DNA of 48,297 nucleotides from Deltaproteobacteria bacterium (GCA_016209145.1 JACQWT010000035.1:1-48297); one strand, 5' to 3'. Counted from the stretch's first letter, positions 1 to 9,702 are shown. Notes: a model not told the origin generated them from the letters alone. Numbers and translations: made by a program.

Positions 1-85
1 CGCTGGACAGTGCCCCCTCCCGAGCCTATGGTCGCTCCGCCGCTGCGGCGCGCGCCGCAGAGGGCGCGCTGCCGGAGCGAGCATC

Positions 86-1127
86 ATGTCCCCGCGCGAC
101 GCCTCTTCCTGCACGGCAACGGCGGCCACAGCGGCGCCGACGATCCGTCTCGCCGCTCCGAGCTTCGGAGCCGAGGAGCTCGAACGCGTGCGGCGCGTGC
201 TCCAGTCGGGCTGGGTCGCCGGCCAGGGGCCGGCCGGCGGCGAGCTCGAGGCCGCGATCGGCGCGCGCGTGGGCACGCGGCACGCCGTCGCGGTCTCCAA
301 CTGCACCGCGGCGCTCCACCTCTGTCTGCTCGCTCTCGGCGTCGGCCCCGGCGACGAGGTGATCGTAGCCGACTACACCTTCCCGGCGACCGGCCACGCG
401 GTGCTGTTCGTGGGGGCCGAGCCGGTGTTCGTCGATGTGCGCCCCGACTACTTCACCATCGATCCCGGGCGCGTGCTCGAGGCGGTCACGCCGCGCACCC
501 GCGGCGTGATTGCCGTGGACGCCTTCGGCCTGTGCGCCGACTACGACGAGCTGCGGGACATCGTGGAGCCACGCGGCCTCTTCCTGCTGGAGGATGCGGC
601 CGCGGCGCTCGGCTCGAGCTACCGGGGCCGGCCTGCCGGCCAGCTCGGCGCCGCCGCCTGTTTCTCCTTGCACGGCCGCAAGGGCATCACTTGCGGAGAA
701 GGAGGGCTCGTCACGACCGACGACGACCGGCTCGCCGCCGCCGTGCGCTCACGCGCGGCGTTCGGCATCGAGCCGGCGCTCGCTCGCCAAGCGCGCGACC
801 AACTCAGCGTGCCGCGAGTCACGCACCTTGGCTACAACTACAAGCTGAGCGACATCCAGGCCGCGATTGCCCTCGCACAGCTCGACCGGCTGGACGCCCT
901 GATGGCGCGGCGGGCCGAGGTCGCGCGCCGCTACGGCGAGCTGCTGGGCGGGATCGACGGCGTGACGTTGCCCCCCTCGCCCGCCGATCGCCAGACCTCG
1001 TGGCAGTCGTACGTGCTCACGCTCGGGCCCGGGCTCGACCGCGACCGGATCGCGCAGAAGCTGCGCGCCGGTGGCGTGCAGGCGAACTTCGGCACCTATG
1101 CCAGCCACCTGCTGGAAGTCTACGGTC
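86..1127 (+). CDS. DegT/DnrJ/EryC1/StrS-family sugar aminotransferase, 3' end missing
   Basis: This is a PLP-dependent aminotransferase of the type that aminates nucleotide-activated keto-sugars for surface polysaccharide. The likely Schiff-base lysine is K199 in HGRKGITCGEGG, followed by the family's conserved glycine-rich turn. Further support comes from the N-terminal SGWVAGQGP segment and the substrate-loop-like YNYKLSDIQAA. The ATG at 86 follows GGAG with normal spacing. Homology-like sequence stops at about residue 346 (LLEVYG); the usual C-terminal 30-40 residues are absent. The frame stays open to 2083 but is then only the shadow of the epimerase. The gene belongs with the following three sugar and glycosyl genes. 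Family call is firm; the end is a junction (see findings). Confidence 0.85.
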
Positions 1128-1982
1128 CCCGCGCTCGACAACCTCTATCGGGCCGACCCGGCCGTGGTCGCGGCGCAGCGCCGGAGCGCGGCCATGGACT
1201 TCGTAGAGGGAGACGTGCGCTACCGGGGCACGGTCGACGCGGCGGTGGACGGCGTCGAGGGCGTGATCCACCTCGCCGCCCTGTGCATCAACAAGAGCAT
1301 CGACGATCCCGCGGAGAGCCTCGACGTCAACCTCGTCGGCGCGCAGCACGTCTTCGCCGCGGCGGCCCGCCGCGCCGTGCGGCGCGTGGTGTTCGCCTCG
1401 AGTGCCTCGGTGTACGGCGAGCCCGAGAAGCTACCGATGCACGAGGACGATCCCCTGCGACCGCAGACCCCCTACTGCATTGCCAAGCGCGCCGCCGAGC
1501 ACCTCCTCGGCTTCTACGCCGCGCGCCACGGCCTGGCGTCGAACGTGCTGCGGTACTTCAACGTCTACGGGCCCGGCCAGAAGACCGACGCCTACTACAC
1601 CTCGGTGATCCAGGTCTTTCTGCGGCGCGTGGCCCGCGGCGAGCCGCCCATCATCGACGGCGACGGGGCGCAGTCGATGGACTTCGTGCACGTCGACGAC
1701 GTCGCGCGCGCGACGGTGATGGCCTACACCACGCAGAAGAGCGGCCTTGTCTTGAACGTCGGCACGGGCATCGACGCCTCGGTCGCCAAGCTGGCGAAGC
1801 TGCTCGTTGCCGCGACGGGCCGCGCGCTGGAGCCGCAGTTCCGCCCGCGCCCGACGCTGGTCACCAAGCGCGCCGCCGACATCAGCCGCATCCGGGCCGA
1901 GCTCGCCTGGGAGCCACGGATCCCCGTGGAGGCGGGGATAGTCGAGCTCGGCCGGAACATGCTCGCCGAGCTGGGAGGCTAG
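1125..1982 (+). CDS. NAD-dependent epimerase/dehydratase, 5' end missing
   Basis: This is an extended short-chain dehydrogenase acting on nucleotide sugars. Visible motifs are [15 protein letters not shown] and the catalytic YCIAK (Tyr codon at 1473), then [10 protein letters not shown] and [11 protein letters not shown], all typical of UDP- or GDP-sugar epimerases and dehydratases. The N-terminal Rossmann strand and GxxGxxG loop, about 25-30 residues, are absent: recognisable sequence begins abruptly at ALDNLYR right after the truncated aminotransferase, in another frame. The in-frame ATG at 1071 would read aminotransferase DNA out of frame; the next, at 1194, lies inside the conserved domain. 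As written the protein could not bind NAD normally. The family is clear; the start is not real. Confidence 0.85.
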   Translation, partial: VPALDNLYRADPAVVAAQRRSAAMDFVEGDVRYRGTVDAAVDGVEGVIHLAALCINKSIDDPAESLDVNLVGAQHVFAAAARRAVRRVVFASSASVYGEPEKLPMHEDDPLRPQTPYCIAKRAAEHLLGFYAARHGLASNVLRYFNVYGPGQKTDAYYTSVIQVFLRRVARGEPPIIDGDGAQSMDFVHVDDVARATVMAYTTQKSGLVLNVGTGIDASVAKLAKLLVAATGRALEPQFRPRPTLVTKRAADISRIRAELAWEPRIPVEAGIVELGRNMLAELGG

Positions 1983-1983
1983 G

Positions 1984-2421
1984 ATGGGAGCAGCGCTTCC
2001 GCCCAACCGCTACAACGAGCACGCCTGGATCGTGGGCGAGCCCGAGATCGGCGAGGGCACCTGGATCGGGGCGTTCACCGTGATCGACGGCTCCGGGGGC
2101 CTGCGTATCGGCCAGGGCTGCGACATCAGCTCCGGGGCGCAGATCTACACGCACTCCTCGGTGCGCCGCTGCGTCAGCGGCCGTCGCTTCCGCGAGGTAG
2201 AGCGCAAGCCCACCAGCATCGGCGACCACGTGTTCATCGGCGCGGGGGCGATCGTGCTCATGGGCGTATCGATCGGGCAGGGCGCCGTGGTGGGGGCGGG
2301 CGCGGTCGTGACCGCGGACGTGCCGCCCTACACCGTCGTCGCGGGCGTCCCGGCGCAGCCTATCGCGCGGGTCGTACTCGAGGCCGACGGCCGGGTCAGC
2401 TTCCTGCCCCTCTCCGGCTGA
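1984..2421 (+). CDS. hexapeptide-repeat (left-handed beta-helix) acyltransferase
   Basis: A 145-residue sugar O- or N-acyltransferase. Tandem hexapeptides ([49 protein letters not shown]) form a left-handed beta-helix, and the ending [13 protein letters not shown] is the usual cap of the LbH family. It starts one base after the epimerase stop, so translation is probably coupled. Small enzymes of this kind usually acetylate the amino sugar made by the neighbouring aminotransferase. That role is inferred from context; the exact acyl donor and acceptor cannot be read from the sequence. Confidence 0.85.
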   Translation: MGAALPPNRYNEHAWIVGEPEIGEGTWIGAFTVIDGSGGLRIGQGCDISSGAQIYTHSSVRRCVSGRRFREVERKPTSIGDHVFIGAGAIVLMGVSIGQGAVVGAGAVVTADVPPYTVVAGVPAQPIARVVLEADGRVSFLPLSG

Positions 2422-2422
2422 G

Positions 2423-3643
2423 ATGCGCCTCGCCCTGGTAAGCAACTTCTTTCGACCCCGCACCGGCGGGAGCGCGCACTTCACCGAGGAGCTCGCCAAG
2501 GAGCTCGGCCGGCGCGGCCACGACGTGCTGGTGGTGACCAGCGCCGTGGGCCAGGCGCCGGGGGAGAGCGTCGAGGACGGCTACGGCGTGCTCCGGCTTC
2601 CGGCCTGGACGCTGCCGCCGCTGCGCATCGCGTTTCACTACACCCTGAACGTCACCTGCTCGCCGCACAACCTCCGGCGCCTGTGGCGGCGCCTGGATGA
2701 GCTGCGGCCCGCGGTGGTCCACCTCCAGAACCAGATCTTCGACCTGTCGTTGCAGGCCGAGCTTTGGGCGATCCGCCGCCGCGTTCCCGTCGTGGCCACC
2801 ATCCACACGGCGCTGGTCCACTCCGATCGCCGTCTGGCCGCCGTGCTCGCCGCCGTCGACCACACGCTGGTGCACGCCCTGTTCCGCCTTTCCCGCGCGC
2901 ACGTCGTGGCCCCGGACCGCTTCATGGACGGCTACGTGCGCCGCCGCTACCGGCGGCCCGCGCGCTGCATCAGCAACATTCCCATCGGCGTCGACGTGGG
3001 GCGCTTCGCCGGCGACGGCGGCGCGCATGCCTGCGACGCCCGCGCCCGGCACGGGGTGGGAGACCGCCCTCTGGTGCTGTCGGTGGGCCACGTCATCCCC
3101 ATGTTTCGCGACCGGCTCGCGCTGGTCGAGGCTCTGCCGCGCCTGCGCCAGCTCGTGCCGGACGTGGTCGTCCTGGTCGTCGGGCAGATCTACGACCACC
3201 GCTTCCTCGCGCGCGCGGAGGAGCTCGGCGTACGCGACGCGATCGTGCTCGCGGGCGACGTGCCCAAGCACGAGATCCCCGCCTACGTCGTGGCGGCGGA
3301 CGTGGAGACGCACGACCTCGAGGGCTGGGGGCTCGGCACCGCCAGCATGGAGGTGATGGCCGCCGGCGTGCCGGTCGTGGCCTCGGTGCGCACCGACAAC
3401 TTCCCCGGCCTGGAGCTGCGCGATCGCGACTCGCTCGTGCTCGTGCCGCGCGGCGATGCGACGGCTCTGGCCGATACCCTCGCCGCGCTGCTCGCCGACG
3501 CCGAGCTGCGCCACGAGATGGGCCGGCGGCAGGCTGCGTTCGCGCGCCGGCACTTCTCGATCGGCTCGGTCACCGACCAGTACGTCGCGCTCTACGAGCG
3601 CCTGGCCGCAGAGCGGCCGGCCTTCAGAGCAAGTAAGGAATGA
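2423..3643 (+). CDS. GT4-family glycosyltransferase
   Basis: A 406-residue GT-B fold glycosyltransferase. The N-terminal acceptor domain carries the glycine-rich loop RPRTGGSAHF and the signature HTALVHSDRR. The C-terminal nucleotide-sugar domain opens with LVLSVGHVIPMF near residue 215 and contains EGWGLGTASMEVMAAGVPVVAS, the GT4 donor-site region. The usual E-x7-E spacing is not exact there, because Trp stands where the first Glu is expected. It starts one base after the acyltransferase stop and is the last gene of the sugar cluster. It probably transfers a sugar to a lipid-linked or surface glycan. The 3' end overlaps a minus-strand small ORF by 20 bp. Confidence 0.88.
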   Translation: MRLALVSNFFRPRTGGSAHFTEELAKELGRRGHDVLVVTSAVGQAPGESVEDGYGVLRLPAWTLPPLRIAFHYTLNVTCSPHNLRRLWRRLDELRPAVVHLQNQIFDLSLQAELWAIRRRVPVVATIHTALVHSDRRLAAVLAAVDHTLVHALFRLSRAHVVAPDRFMDGYVRRRYRRPARCISNIPIGVDVGRFAGDGGAHACDARARHGVGDRPLVLSVGHVIPMFRDRLALVEALPRLRQLVPDVVVLVVGQIYDHRFLARAEELGVRDAIVLAGDVPKHEIPAYVVAADVETHDLEGWGLGTASMEVMAAGVPVVASVRTDNFPGLELRDRDSLVLVPRGDATALADTLAALLADAELRHEMGRRQAAFARRHFSIGSVTDQYVALYERLAAERPAFRASKE

Positions 3644-3746
3644 CCGCCCGCCGCTCGGGCGGATAGCCGGCGAGCGTGCGCCGGTACCAGAGGTGGTGCG
3701 CGCGGGCCCGGGGCACGAGGTTGGCCGCGGTGAACGCGACGATCAT
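3624..3746 (-). CDS. small ORF, 40 aa, looks like the C-terminal tail of a larger protein
   Basis: The reading frame directly follows the alaS TAG stop, in the same frame and on the same strand. It begins in GACTTCGAGGAGCAG, where GAGGAG could act as a ribosome site for the ATG at 3746. Third codon positions are almost all G or C, as in real genes of this contig. The product (MIVAFTAANLVPRARAHH and so on, ending VIPYLL) is rich in Arg, Tyr and Pro and reads like the conserved end of a longer protein. I do not recognise the family. It may be a true small protein, or what is left of a gene whose 5' part is missing. Confidence 0.4.
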   Translation of the reverse strand: MIVAFTAANLVPRARAHHLWYRRTLAGYPPERRAVIPYLL

Positions 3747-3761
3747 CTGCTCCTCGAAGTC

Positions 3762-6401
3762 CTATCCGCCTCGGAGCGCCTGCTCCACCTCAGCGTACAG
3801 CGCCGCGATCGCCTCGTCGATCCGCGCCACCTCGGTGCCGCCCGCCTGCGCCATGTCCGGACGGCCGCCGCCCGAGCCGCCCACAAGGGCGGCCACCGGC
3901 TTGATCAGCGCGCCGGCCTTGAGCCGGGTTGTAGCGCTCTTGCTCACCATGAGCGCGAAGGACGCCTTACCCTCGGCCACGGCGGCGAGCAGCACGGCCG
4001 CCGGTCCGCCGAGCTGGTCGCGCAGCTTCTCCGCCAGCTCGCGCAGCGTCGCCATGCCGGTGCCGTCCGCGACGCGCCGCGCGAGCACCTTGACCCCGGC
4101 AATCTCGCGCGCCCCCGCCAGCATCGCCGCAGCGCCGCCGCCGGCAGCGCCCCCGCTCTCGGCGACCTGGCGTTCGAGCTCCGCGACCCTGCGCTCGAGC
4201 TGGCGCTCGTGGGCGAGGAGCTTCTCGATTCTCTCCGCCAAATCTCCGCTCGGCGCCTTGGCTGCGGCGCGGGCCCGCGCCATCTCGTGCTCCAGCTCGC
4301 GCACCCACACGAGGGCGTTCGTCCCCGTGGCGGCGAAGATCCGCCGCACGCCCGCCGCCGTGCCGCCCTCGGACAGGATCTTGAACAGGCCGATGTCGCC
4401 GAGACGCCCTGCGTGGGTCCCGCCGCACAGCTCGACCGAGTCCGCGGTCATCGAAACCATGCGCACCGTCTCGCCGTACTTCTCCTCGAAGATCGCCATG
4501 GCGCCGCGGGCCCTCGCCTCCGCCCGCGGCAGCACCTCGGTCGCAATCGGCGCGTTGGTCAGAATCTTGGCGCCCACCAGATCCTCGACGCGCTCGATCT
4601 CGGCGCGGGTCATCGGCTGGTTGTGGGCGAAGTCGAAGCGCAGCACGTCCGGCCCCACGCGCGAGCCCTTCTGCTGGGCGTGCTCGCCCAGCACGGTGCG
4701 CAGCGCCCAGTGCAGCAGGTGCGTGGCCGAGTGATTGCGCCGCGTGGCCGAGCGTGCCGCGCGATCGACCTCGAGCGTTGCCTCTTGCCCCACCCGCAGC
4801 TCGCCCTCCTCCACCAGCGCCACGTGCAGCGTCACCTCGCCGAAAGGACGCTGCGCGTCGGTGACGAGCGCGCGGCCGGTGGCGGCGACTACCACCCCCA
4901 CGTCGCCCACCTGTCCGCCCGCCTCGGCGTAGAACGGGGTGCGCGCCACCGCGATCTCGGCACGCTCCCCGCGCCGCGCGACCTGCACGATCGAGCGCTC
5001 CGTGTCCCCACCGAGCCGAACCAGGCCCAAGATGCGGCTCGTCTCGCGCTCCGTCTCGTAGCCCGCGAACTCGGTCCTGCACGCCAGGCCCGCGATCGCG
5101 CGGTGCGCGGGATCGACGGCCGCGTGGGGATCGATCGGACCGTCCGCCCGCTCGGCGCCACGGACGATCTCCTCGGCGCCGGCAACGTCCACGCCCAAGC
5201 CGTGCTCGGCGGCGATGACCGCCGTCAGATCCACCGGGAAGCCATACGTGGTGTAGAGATCCGCGGCCACCGCGGCCGAGACCTGCCTTCCGCCCGTGGC
5301 CCGGAGCGCCTCGAGCTGCTCGTCCAGGAGCCGGATGCCGCGCCGCAGGGTCGCCCGGAAGCGCTCCTCCTCGCCCTCGGTCACGCGGGCGAGCAGCAAG
5401 GCCCGCTCGCCGAGCTCCGGGTAATCCTCCCCCATGGCCTCCACGACTTCCCGGACGACCTCGTGCAGAAACGGCCGCTCGATGCCGAGCCGGTGGCCGT
5501 GGCGGACGGCGCGCCGCATCACGCGGCGCAGCACGTACTCGCGCTTCTGCCGGTCGGGCATCACCCCTTCGGCCAGAAGGAAGGCCGTGGTGCGGGCGTG
5601 GTCGGCGATGACCCGAAGGGAGACATCGTCCGCGCCGCCGGTGCCGCCGTACGTCTTGCCGGCGAGCCGGGCCGCGCGGTCGATGAGGCGGCGCAAGACG
5701 TCCGTGTCGTAGTTGGAGCTCACCCCCTGAAGCACGCCCGCCAGCCGCTCCAGCCCCGCGCCCGTGTCGATGCAGGGCGCAGGCAGGCGCACGACGGCGG
5801 CATCCTTCTCGGGCCGGTCGTACTGCATGAAGACGAGGTTCCAGATCTCGGTCCAGCCCCTCCCGTCCACGGCCGGTTCCGCGCCAAAACGTGAAAGATC
5901 GACGCTATCGCCGTGAAAGTAATGAACTTCCGAGCAGGGCCCACAGGGCCCGGTCTCGCCCATGCTCCAGAAGTTGTCGGCCATGCCGCAGCGCAGGATG
6001 CGCTCCGGCGGGAGGCCGGAAATCTTCCGCCACAGCCCGGCTGCCTCGTCGTCGGCATCGAGGTCGCCCTCGCCGCCGAAGACGGTGACGACGAGACGGC
6101 TCCGATCGACGCCCAGCACGTCGGTGAGGAGCTGCCAGGCGTAGTAGATCGCCTCCTCCTTGAAGTAGTCGCCGAAGCTGAAGTTGCCGAGCATCTCGAA
6201 GAAAGTGTGGTGCCGCGCCGTCACGCCGACATTCTCCAAGTCGTTGTGCTTGCCGCTGATGCGGATGCACTTCTGGCTGGAGCAGGCCCGCTGGCACACG
6301 CGGCCCTCGCGGCCGGTGAACACGTCCTTGAACTGGACCATGCCGGCGTTGACGAACATCAGCGTCGGGTCGCGGGCGGGCACCAGTGGGGCGCTCGGCA
6401 C
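3762..6401 (-). CDS. alaS: alanyl-tRNA synthetase, 5' end disrupted
   Basis: Charges tRNA-Ala in the cytoplasm. Class II motifs are clear: HNDLENVG, then ARHHTFFEMLGNFSFGDYF, then the GETGPCGP loop. The editing domain has the zinc-binding motifs SATHLLHWAL and CGGTHAGR, and the C-terminal oligomerisation domain ends with GGRPDMAQAGGTE. The length is 879 residues from the first usable start, GTG at 6401. Family-like sequence continues upstream to about 6425 (FRRQSHEI). The expected first 10-15 codons and the start codon are not there, because the frame runs directly into the preceding porin gene. The body of the gene is intact; only the 5' boundary is abnormal. Confidence 0.93.
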   Translation of the reverse strand: MPSAPLVPARDPTLMFVNAGMVQFKDVFTGREGRVCQRACSSQKCIRISGKHNDLENVGVTARHHTFFEMLGNFSFGDYFKEEAIYYAWQLLTDVLGVDRSRLVVTVFGGEGDLDADDEAAGLWRKISGLPPERILRCGMADNFWSMGETGPCGPCSEVHYFHGDSVDLSRFGAEPAVDGRGWTEIWNLVFMQYDRPEKDAAVVRLPAPCIDTGAGLERLAGVLQGVSSNYDTDVLRRLIDRAARLAGKTYGGTGGADDVSLRVIADHARTTAFLLAEGVMPDRQKREYVLRRVMRRAVRHGHRLGIERPFLHEVVREVVEAMGEDYPELGERALLLARVTEGEEERFRATLRRGIRLLDEQLEALRATGGRQVSAAVAADLYTTYGFPVDLTAVIAAEHGLGVDVAGAEEIVRGAERADGPIDPHAAVDPAHRAIAGLACRTEFAGYETERETSRILGLVRLGGDTERSIVQVARRGERAEIAVARTPFYAEAGGQVGDVGVVVAATGRALVTDAQRPFGEVTLHVALVEEGELRVGQEATLEVDRAARSATRRNHSATHLLHWALRTVLGEHAQQKGSRVGPDVLRFDFAHNQPMTRAEIERVEDLVGAKILTNAPIATEVLPRAEARARGAMAIFEEKYGETVRMVSMTADSVELCGGTHAGRLGDIGLFKILSEGGTAAGVRRIFAATGTNALVWVRELEHEMARARAAAKAPSGDLAERIEKLLAHERQLERRVAELERQVAESGGAAGGGAAAMLAGAREIAGVKVLARRVADGTGMATLRELAEKLRDQLGGPAAVLLAAVAEGKASFALMVSKSATTRLKAGALIKPVAALVGGSGGGRPDMAQAGGTEVARIDEAIAALYAEVEQALRGG

Positions 6402-6429
6402 GATCTCGTGACTCTGCCGGCGGAAGCGG

Positions 6430-8559
6430 CAGGAAGCCCAGGCCGTCCAGGGGGAACAGCACGCCGTACTGGATCGAGGTGTAGAAGCCGCCCATCTTGT
6501 CCGGATCGTCGTTTAGCACGCCGTCCTTGGCCTGGTAGTAGAGCTTGAAGTTGAGCTCCACGCCGAGATCGCGGGCGTGGCCGGGAGTCTGGATGAACTC
6601 GCTCGCCCGGCTCCAGATGAGCGCCGCCTGACCGCCGATGCGCTGGCCGTCCGTGTCGCGCAGGAAGTCGTAGCCCACGGCGGGCTTGAAGTAGTACGCG
6701 CCCTGCACCCGGGTCAGGATGTTGCGGAACAGGATCAGATCGACCCGGTAGTCCGGGTGGAAGCGGAACGTGGAGAAGGTGCGGTCGGAGGTGAGCTGCG
6801 GCTGCAGCTCCTGGCCGAGAGGAGCCAGCGACTCGACGTCGGGGTCGCCGCTGGCCCAGCCGAAGTCGAACTGCAGTCCGAGCTTGTCCTCGAGCGCGCG
6901 GTACTCGGCTTGCGCCGCCAGCCCGAACATGCGGATCAGCCACCCCGGCTCGCTCGGGTCGCCCGCGTTCTTGTAGTCCGAGCCGCCCCCCAGCACGCGC
7001 ACCGTGCTCTCCATCGACCCCACGATCGCCGCAAACTCCGCCTCGAAGCGGAACTTTTCGTAGAGGAACTGGAACCACCCGTCCGGGATGAATGCCTCGG
7101 CGCCGCGGCGCAGCAGGCCCTTGGACAACGTGTTGGCCGACGCGCCGAGAGAAGCCGCCCCGCTCGAGTCGGTGACGTCGTTGGCGAGCTTCTGGTGGCG
7201 GTAGACGAAGTAGACGCCGCCGTTGAACACGGGCTTGCCTTGCGCCAGCTCCAGCTTCTGCAGCTCGGCAGCGCGGCGGCGCATGAGGACGAAAACCCAC
7301 TGGTCGACGTCGTCGCCCTGAGCGAGATCGAACGGCTGGCCCTGCTGCTCGGAGAGCGAAGCGCTGGTCGCCCCCTCGTTGGCGAAATCCCAGGCTGCCC
7401 CGGCGTACAGGTCCCAGGGCCGGTAGCCGGTGATGAACATCAGCCGGTCGGCGGTGGACTGCCAGTCCGAGTCGTAGCCGTCGCCGCCGTTGACGAAGAT
7501 GCCCAGGCCCCAGTGGCTGGGCATGCGACCGAAGCGGATCTGGCCGATGGGCGTCACGTACTCGCCCCAGACGCGCTTGACCACGATCGAGTCGCGCAGG
7601 CTGGTCTGGCCGGCCACGGGCGCCCACTGCGTGGCGGCAAAGGCGCTCGTGGGCGAGTAGCCGCCGCGGGCCACCACGGCGTAGCCGCCGTCGCCGCCGG
7701 CGGGCGCGTTCGTATAGCCCTCGGGGGTCGAGCCGAGCACGACGTTGTCGAGCAGATCGATCTGCGTCAGCACGCGCAGGTTGTCGCTGATGTGCAGCTC
7801 CGGGGCGAGCCGGAAGCGCATGTTGGCCCCCGCCTGCGTGTTGCTCTCGCACGGTTCGAGGGCCAAGGGATCGTCGCCGCACAGCACGACCTGGTGGGCC
7901 GTGCCGTTCATGTCGACGTACTGGTTGTCGACGGGTTGCGGCCAGAAGGGCTTGATGTCCTTGCGACCGAGCGCGAAGTTGTGGAAGAACTCGGCCCGGA
8001 CCCGGTAGTAGCCGTGGATGTCGAACACCGGCCGCGTCATGGTCCACCAGTCCTCGGCGTAAACCTCGCTCGGCCGCTCGCCGATCTCGCCCCGCTCCGC
8101 GCGGCTCGCCTCGGCCGCGGGCTTCTTCGGCGGCTCGGCCGGCGCAGGGGCCGCGACGGCCTTCGCCGGCGGCGCGACCGGCAGCCCCAAGAGCGGCGGC
8201 TCGCGGCTCTCGACCGGCTCCGGCGGCGGCTCGCCCGCGTCGGCGGGCTCGGCCGGCGCGGCGGCCTTCTCCGCCGCCTCCTCACCCGCCGGCGGCTTCT
8301 CCGGCGGCGCGACCGGCTCGGCGTCGGGTGGCCGGGCGTCGGCCGGCGGCTCAGCGGCAGCGCGGCGCGCCGCTTCCTCCGCTTTCATCTTCTCGATGTC
8401 GGCGGCCTCCCGGCACGCTCCGGCGTACCACTGCTTGGGCGGCCGACACCGGCGCGGCTGGGCGTGCGCGTCCGGCGCAGCCGCGGCCGCCGCCAGCGCC
8501 AGCAGGGCGGCGGCGAGGACCTTGACGCGTGTGGATCGACTGTTGCCGTTCGTGGGCAT
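6430..8559 (-). CDS. TIGR04551-like myxobacterial outer-membrane protein, 3' end missing
   Basis: The start at 8559 is chosen because GAGGGG lies seven bases upstream. A signal peptide (VLAAALLALAAAAA, cleaved near AHAQ) is followed by a long Pro/Ala/Glu-rich linker, residues about 50-150. A beta-strand-rich domain follows, with many alternating aromatic segments such as HGYYRVRAEFF, FDFGWASGDP and VELNFKLYYQ, consistent with a porin-like barrel. I recall this layout as the TIGR04551 family of Myxococcota, of unknown function. Family-like sequence ends at GFLPLP near 6430; beyond it the frame is open only as the shadow of alaS. The last barrel strand and the stop codon appear to be missing. 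Confidence 0.75.
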
Positions 8560-8740
8560 CGTGGCCCCCTCATAGTCCACGACCCGACCGGGGGCCAGCC
8601 GCAGCGGTGCCTGCCCGATCTGGGGGTCGCGGGAACCCCGACTTTCCCTGCGGCGTCATCTAGTGACCTCACCCCCCGGCCCCATCGCCGTTGACAGCTC
8701 GGCGGCCCGAGGTGCGGGAGGATGAGGGCCACGAAACCGT

Positions 8741-8920
8741 GGAATGTGAAGCAGAGAACAGGGAATGTGGAATGTGATCCCTGGAGTAGCAGAAAGGATC
8801 GAGGCCGGGCAGGCTCCGGAGCAGTGCGACGGCGAACCCCTCCAGGCGCCGGGCGAGGTCATCGCCCTTGCGGCCCGCCGCTTGACCTTGCCGATCGCTG
8901 CTGTTCCACATTCCACATTC
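8741..8920. repeat. GGAATGTG inverted-repeat cassette in a gene-free region
   Basis: The stretch 8560-9049 holds no convincing gene. Inside it, GAATGTGGAATGTG at 8763-8776 is matched exactly in inverted orientation at 8907-8920, and a third partial copy lies at 8741-8749. The arms are about 130 bp apart. On the minus strand the enclosed DNA reads through a Leu/Arg-rich 80-codon frame (8669-8911) with no recognisable domain. The arms are less GC-rich than their surroundings. The cassette could be a decayed mobile insert; nothing else is seen between 8560 and 9049. Confidence 0.6.
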
Positions 8921-9049
8921 GCCGCGGCGGGCGCCAGGCCATGGCCACGTCTGCCGGCACTTCTTGGCCCATGCCTCGACGGCAAGGATCTCGCGCGGAT
9001 GGAGCTGCCAACGGCAAAGGCCGCGCGGGCGGGCGGCGCCAGCGTCCGG

Positions 9050-9667
9050 CTACTCGGTCACCCAGGCACAGAGCTGCCGGGAAAACTCGAGGTTGTCCAC
9101 GCAAGACATGCCCACGGGGCACAGCTCGCCATGGTCGCACGTGAGCCAGCACTCGCCGTTCTTGGAGTTCATGTGGAGGCACTCGGGCTGCGCCGTGCCC
9201 GTCGCAGGCGCCGGGCAGTCCGCCCAGGACGGCTCGCCCCCTCCCTTTCCATCCTTCCCCTGGACGAGACCACAGGCAACGCGGCAGGCGCAGGCGTTGC
9301 ACTTGGGGGAGTCGGGGCCGCCGCCGCAGAAGGACGAGCCGTCGCCTTCGACGTGCCAGTTGTAGTGGCCCCAGCCCGTGTACGTGGGGGCGCAGTACTT
9401 CTCGTAGCCTCCCGGGCCTTCCCACTTGCAGTATGGATACGCCGCGTCGTTCGGCTGTGCCTTGCCGCCGCCCGACCCAACAGACGACGCAGGGGTAGCC
9501 GATCCGCTCGCGCCCGCCCCGCCAAGCGACCCGGACGCCGTACGTCCACCTCCCTCCGAGCCACCCGGCGAGTCGGGAGCCGCAGGAGCGCCCCCCGTGC
9601 CGGCTAGGTTCATCCGGCCGCCGCACGCCGCCAAGGCCACAACCAGCCCCGCCAACACCCAGCGCAT
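9050..9667 (-). CDS. Cys-rich lipoprotein of unknown function
   Basis: A 205-residue exported lipoprotein. A short signal peptide leads to the lipobox LAAC with lipidated Cys15. A Gly/Ser/Ala-rich linker (about residues 18-70) is typical of myxobacterial surface lipoproteins. The C-terminal half is a compact domain with about 13 cysteines (CACRVACG, CLHMNSKNGECWLTC, CPVGMSCVDN), probably disulfide-bonded. No known domain is recognised. A promoter just upstream places the transcription start at or beside the ATG (see the promoter entry). It lies downstream of, and in the same direction as, the vWA lipoprotein. Confidence 0.75.
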   Translation of the reverse strand: MRWVLAGLVVALAACGGRMNLAGTGGAPAAPDSPGGSEGGGRTASGSLGGAGASGSATPASSVGSGGGKAQPNDAAYPYCKWEGPGGYEKYCAPTYTGWGHYNWHVEGDGSSFCGGGPDSPKCNACACRVACGLVQGKDGKGGGEPSWADCPAPATGTAQPECLHMNSKNGECWLTCDHGELCPVGMSCVDNLEFSRQLCAWVTE

Positions 9668-9673
9668 GGAGAC

Positions 9674-9702
9674 ATTGTACCGCGCCGGCGCAAGGCGAAC
9701 AA
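9674..9702 (-). promoter_or_regulatory. sigma70-like promoter, probably giving a leaderless mRNA
   Basis: On the minus strand, TTGTTC (9697-9702) and TACAAT (9674-9679) are separated by exactly 17 bp. Only six bases lie between the -10 box and the ATG at 9667, so the expected transcription start falls on or next to the start codon. No Shine-Dalgarno sequence is possible in that space. Confidence 0.5.

Noticed and set aside
3456..5894. Plus-strand 812-codon open frame
   Set aside because: It is antisense to alaS, and the product has no family motif and a biased composition; the minus-strand alaS frame explains the region.
8669..8911. Minus-strand 80-codon frame, considered as a remnant of a small helical protein
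   Set aside because: It has no ribosome site, weak codon bias and no recognisable motif; kept only as a note on the repeat cassette.
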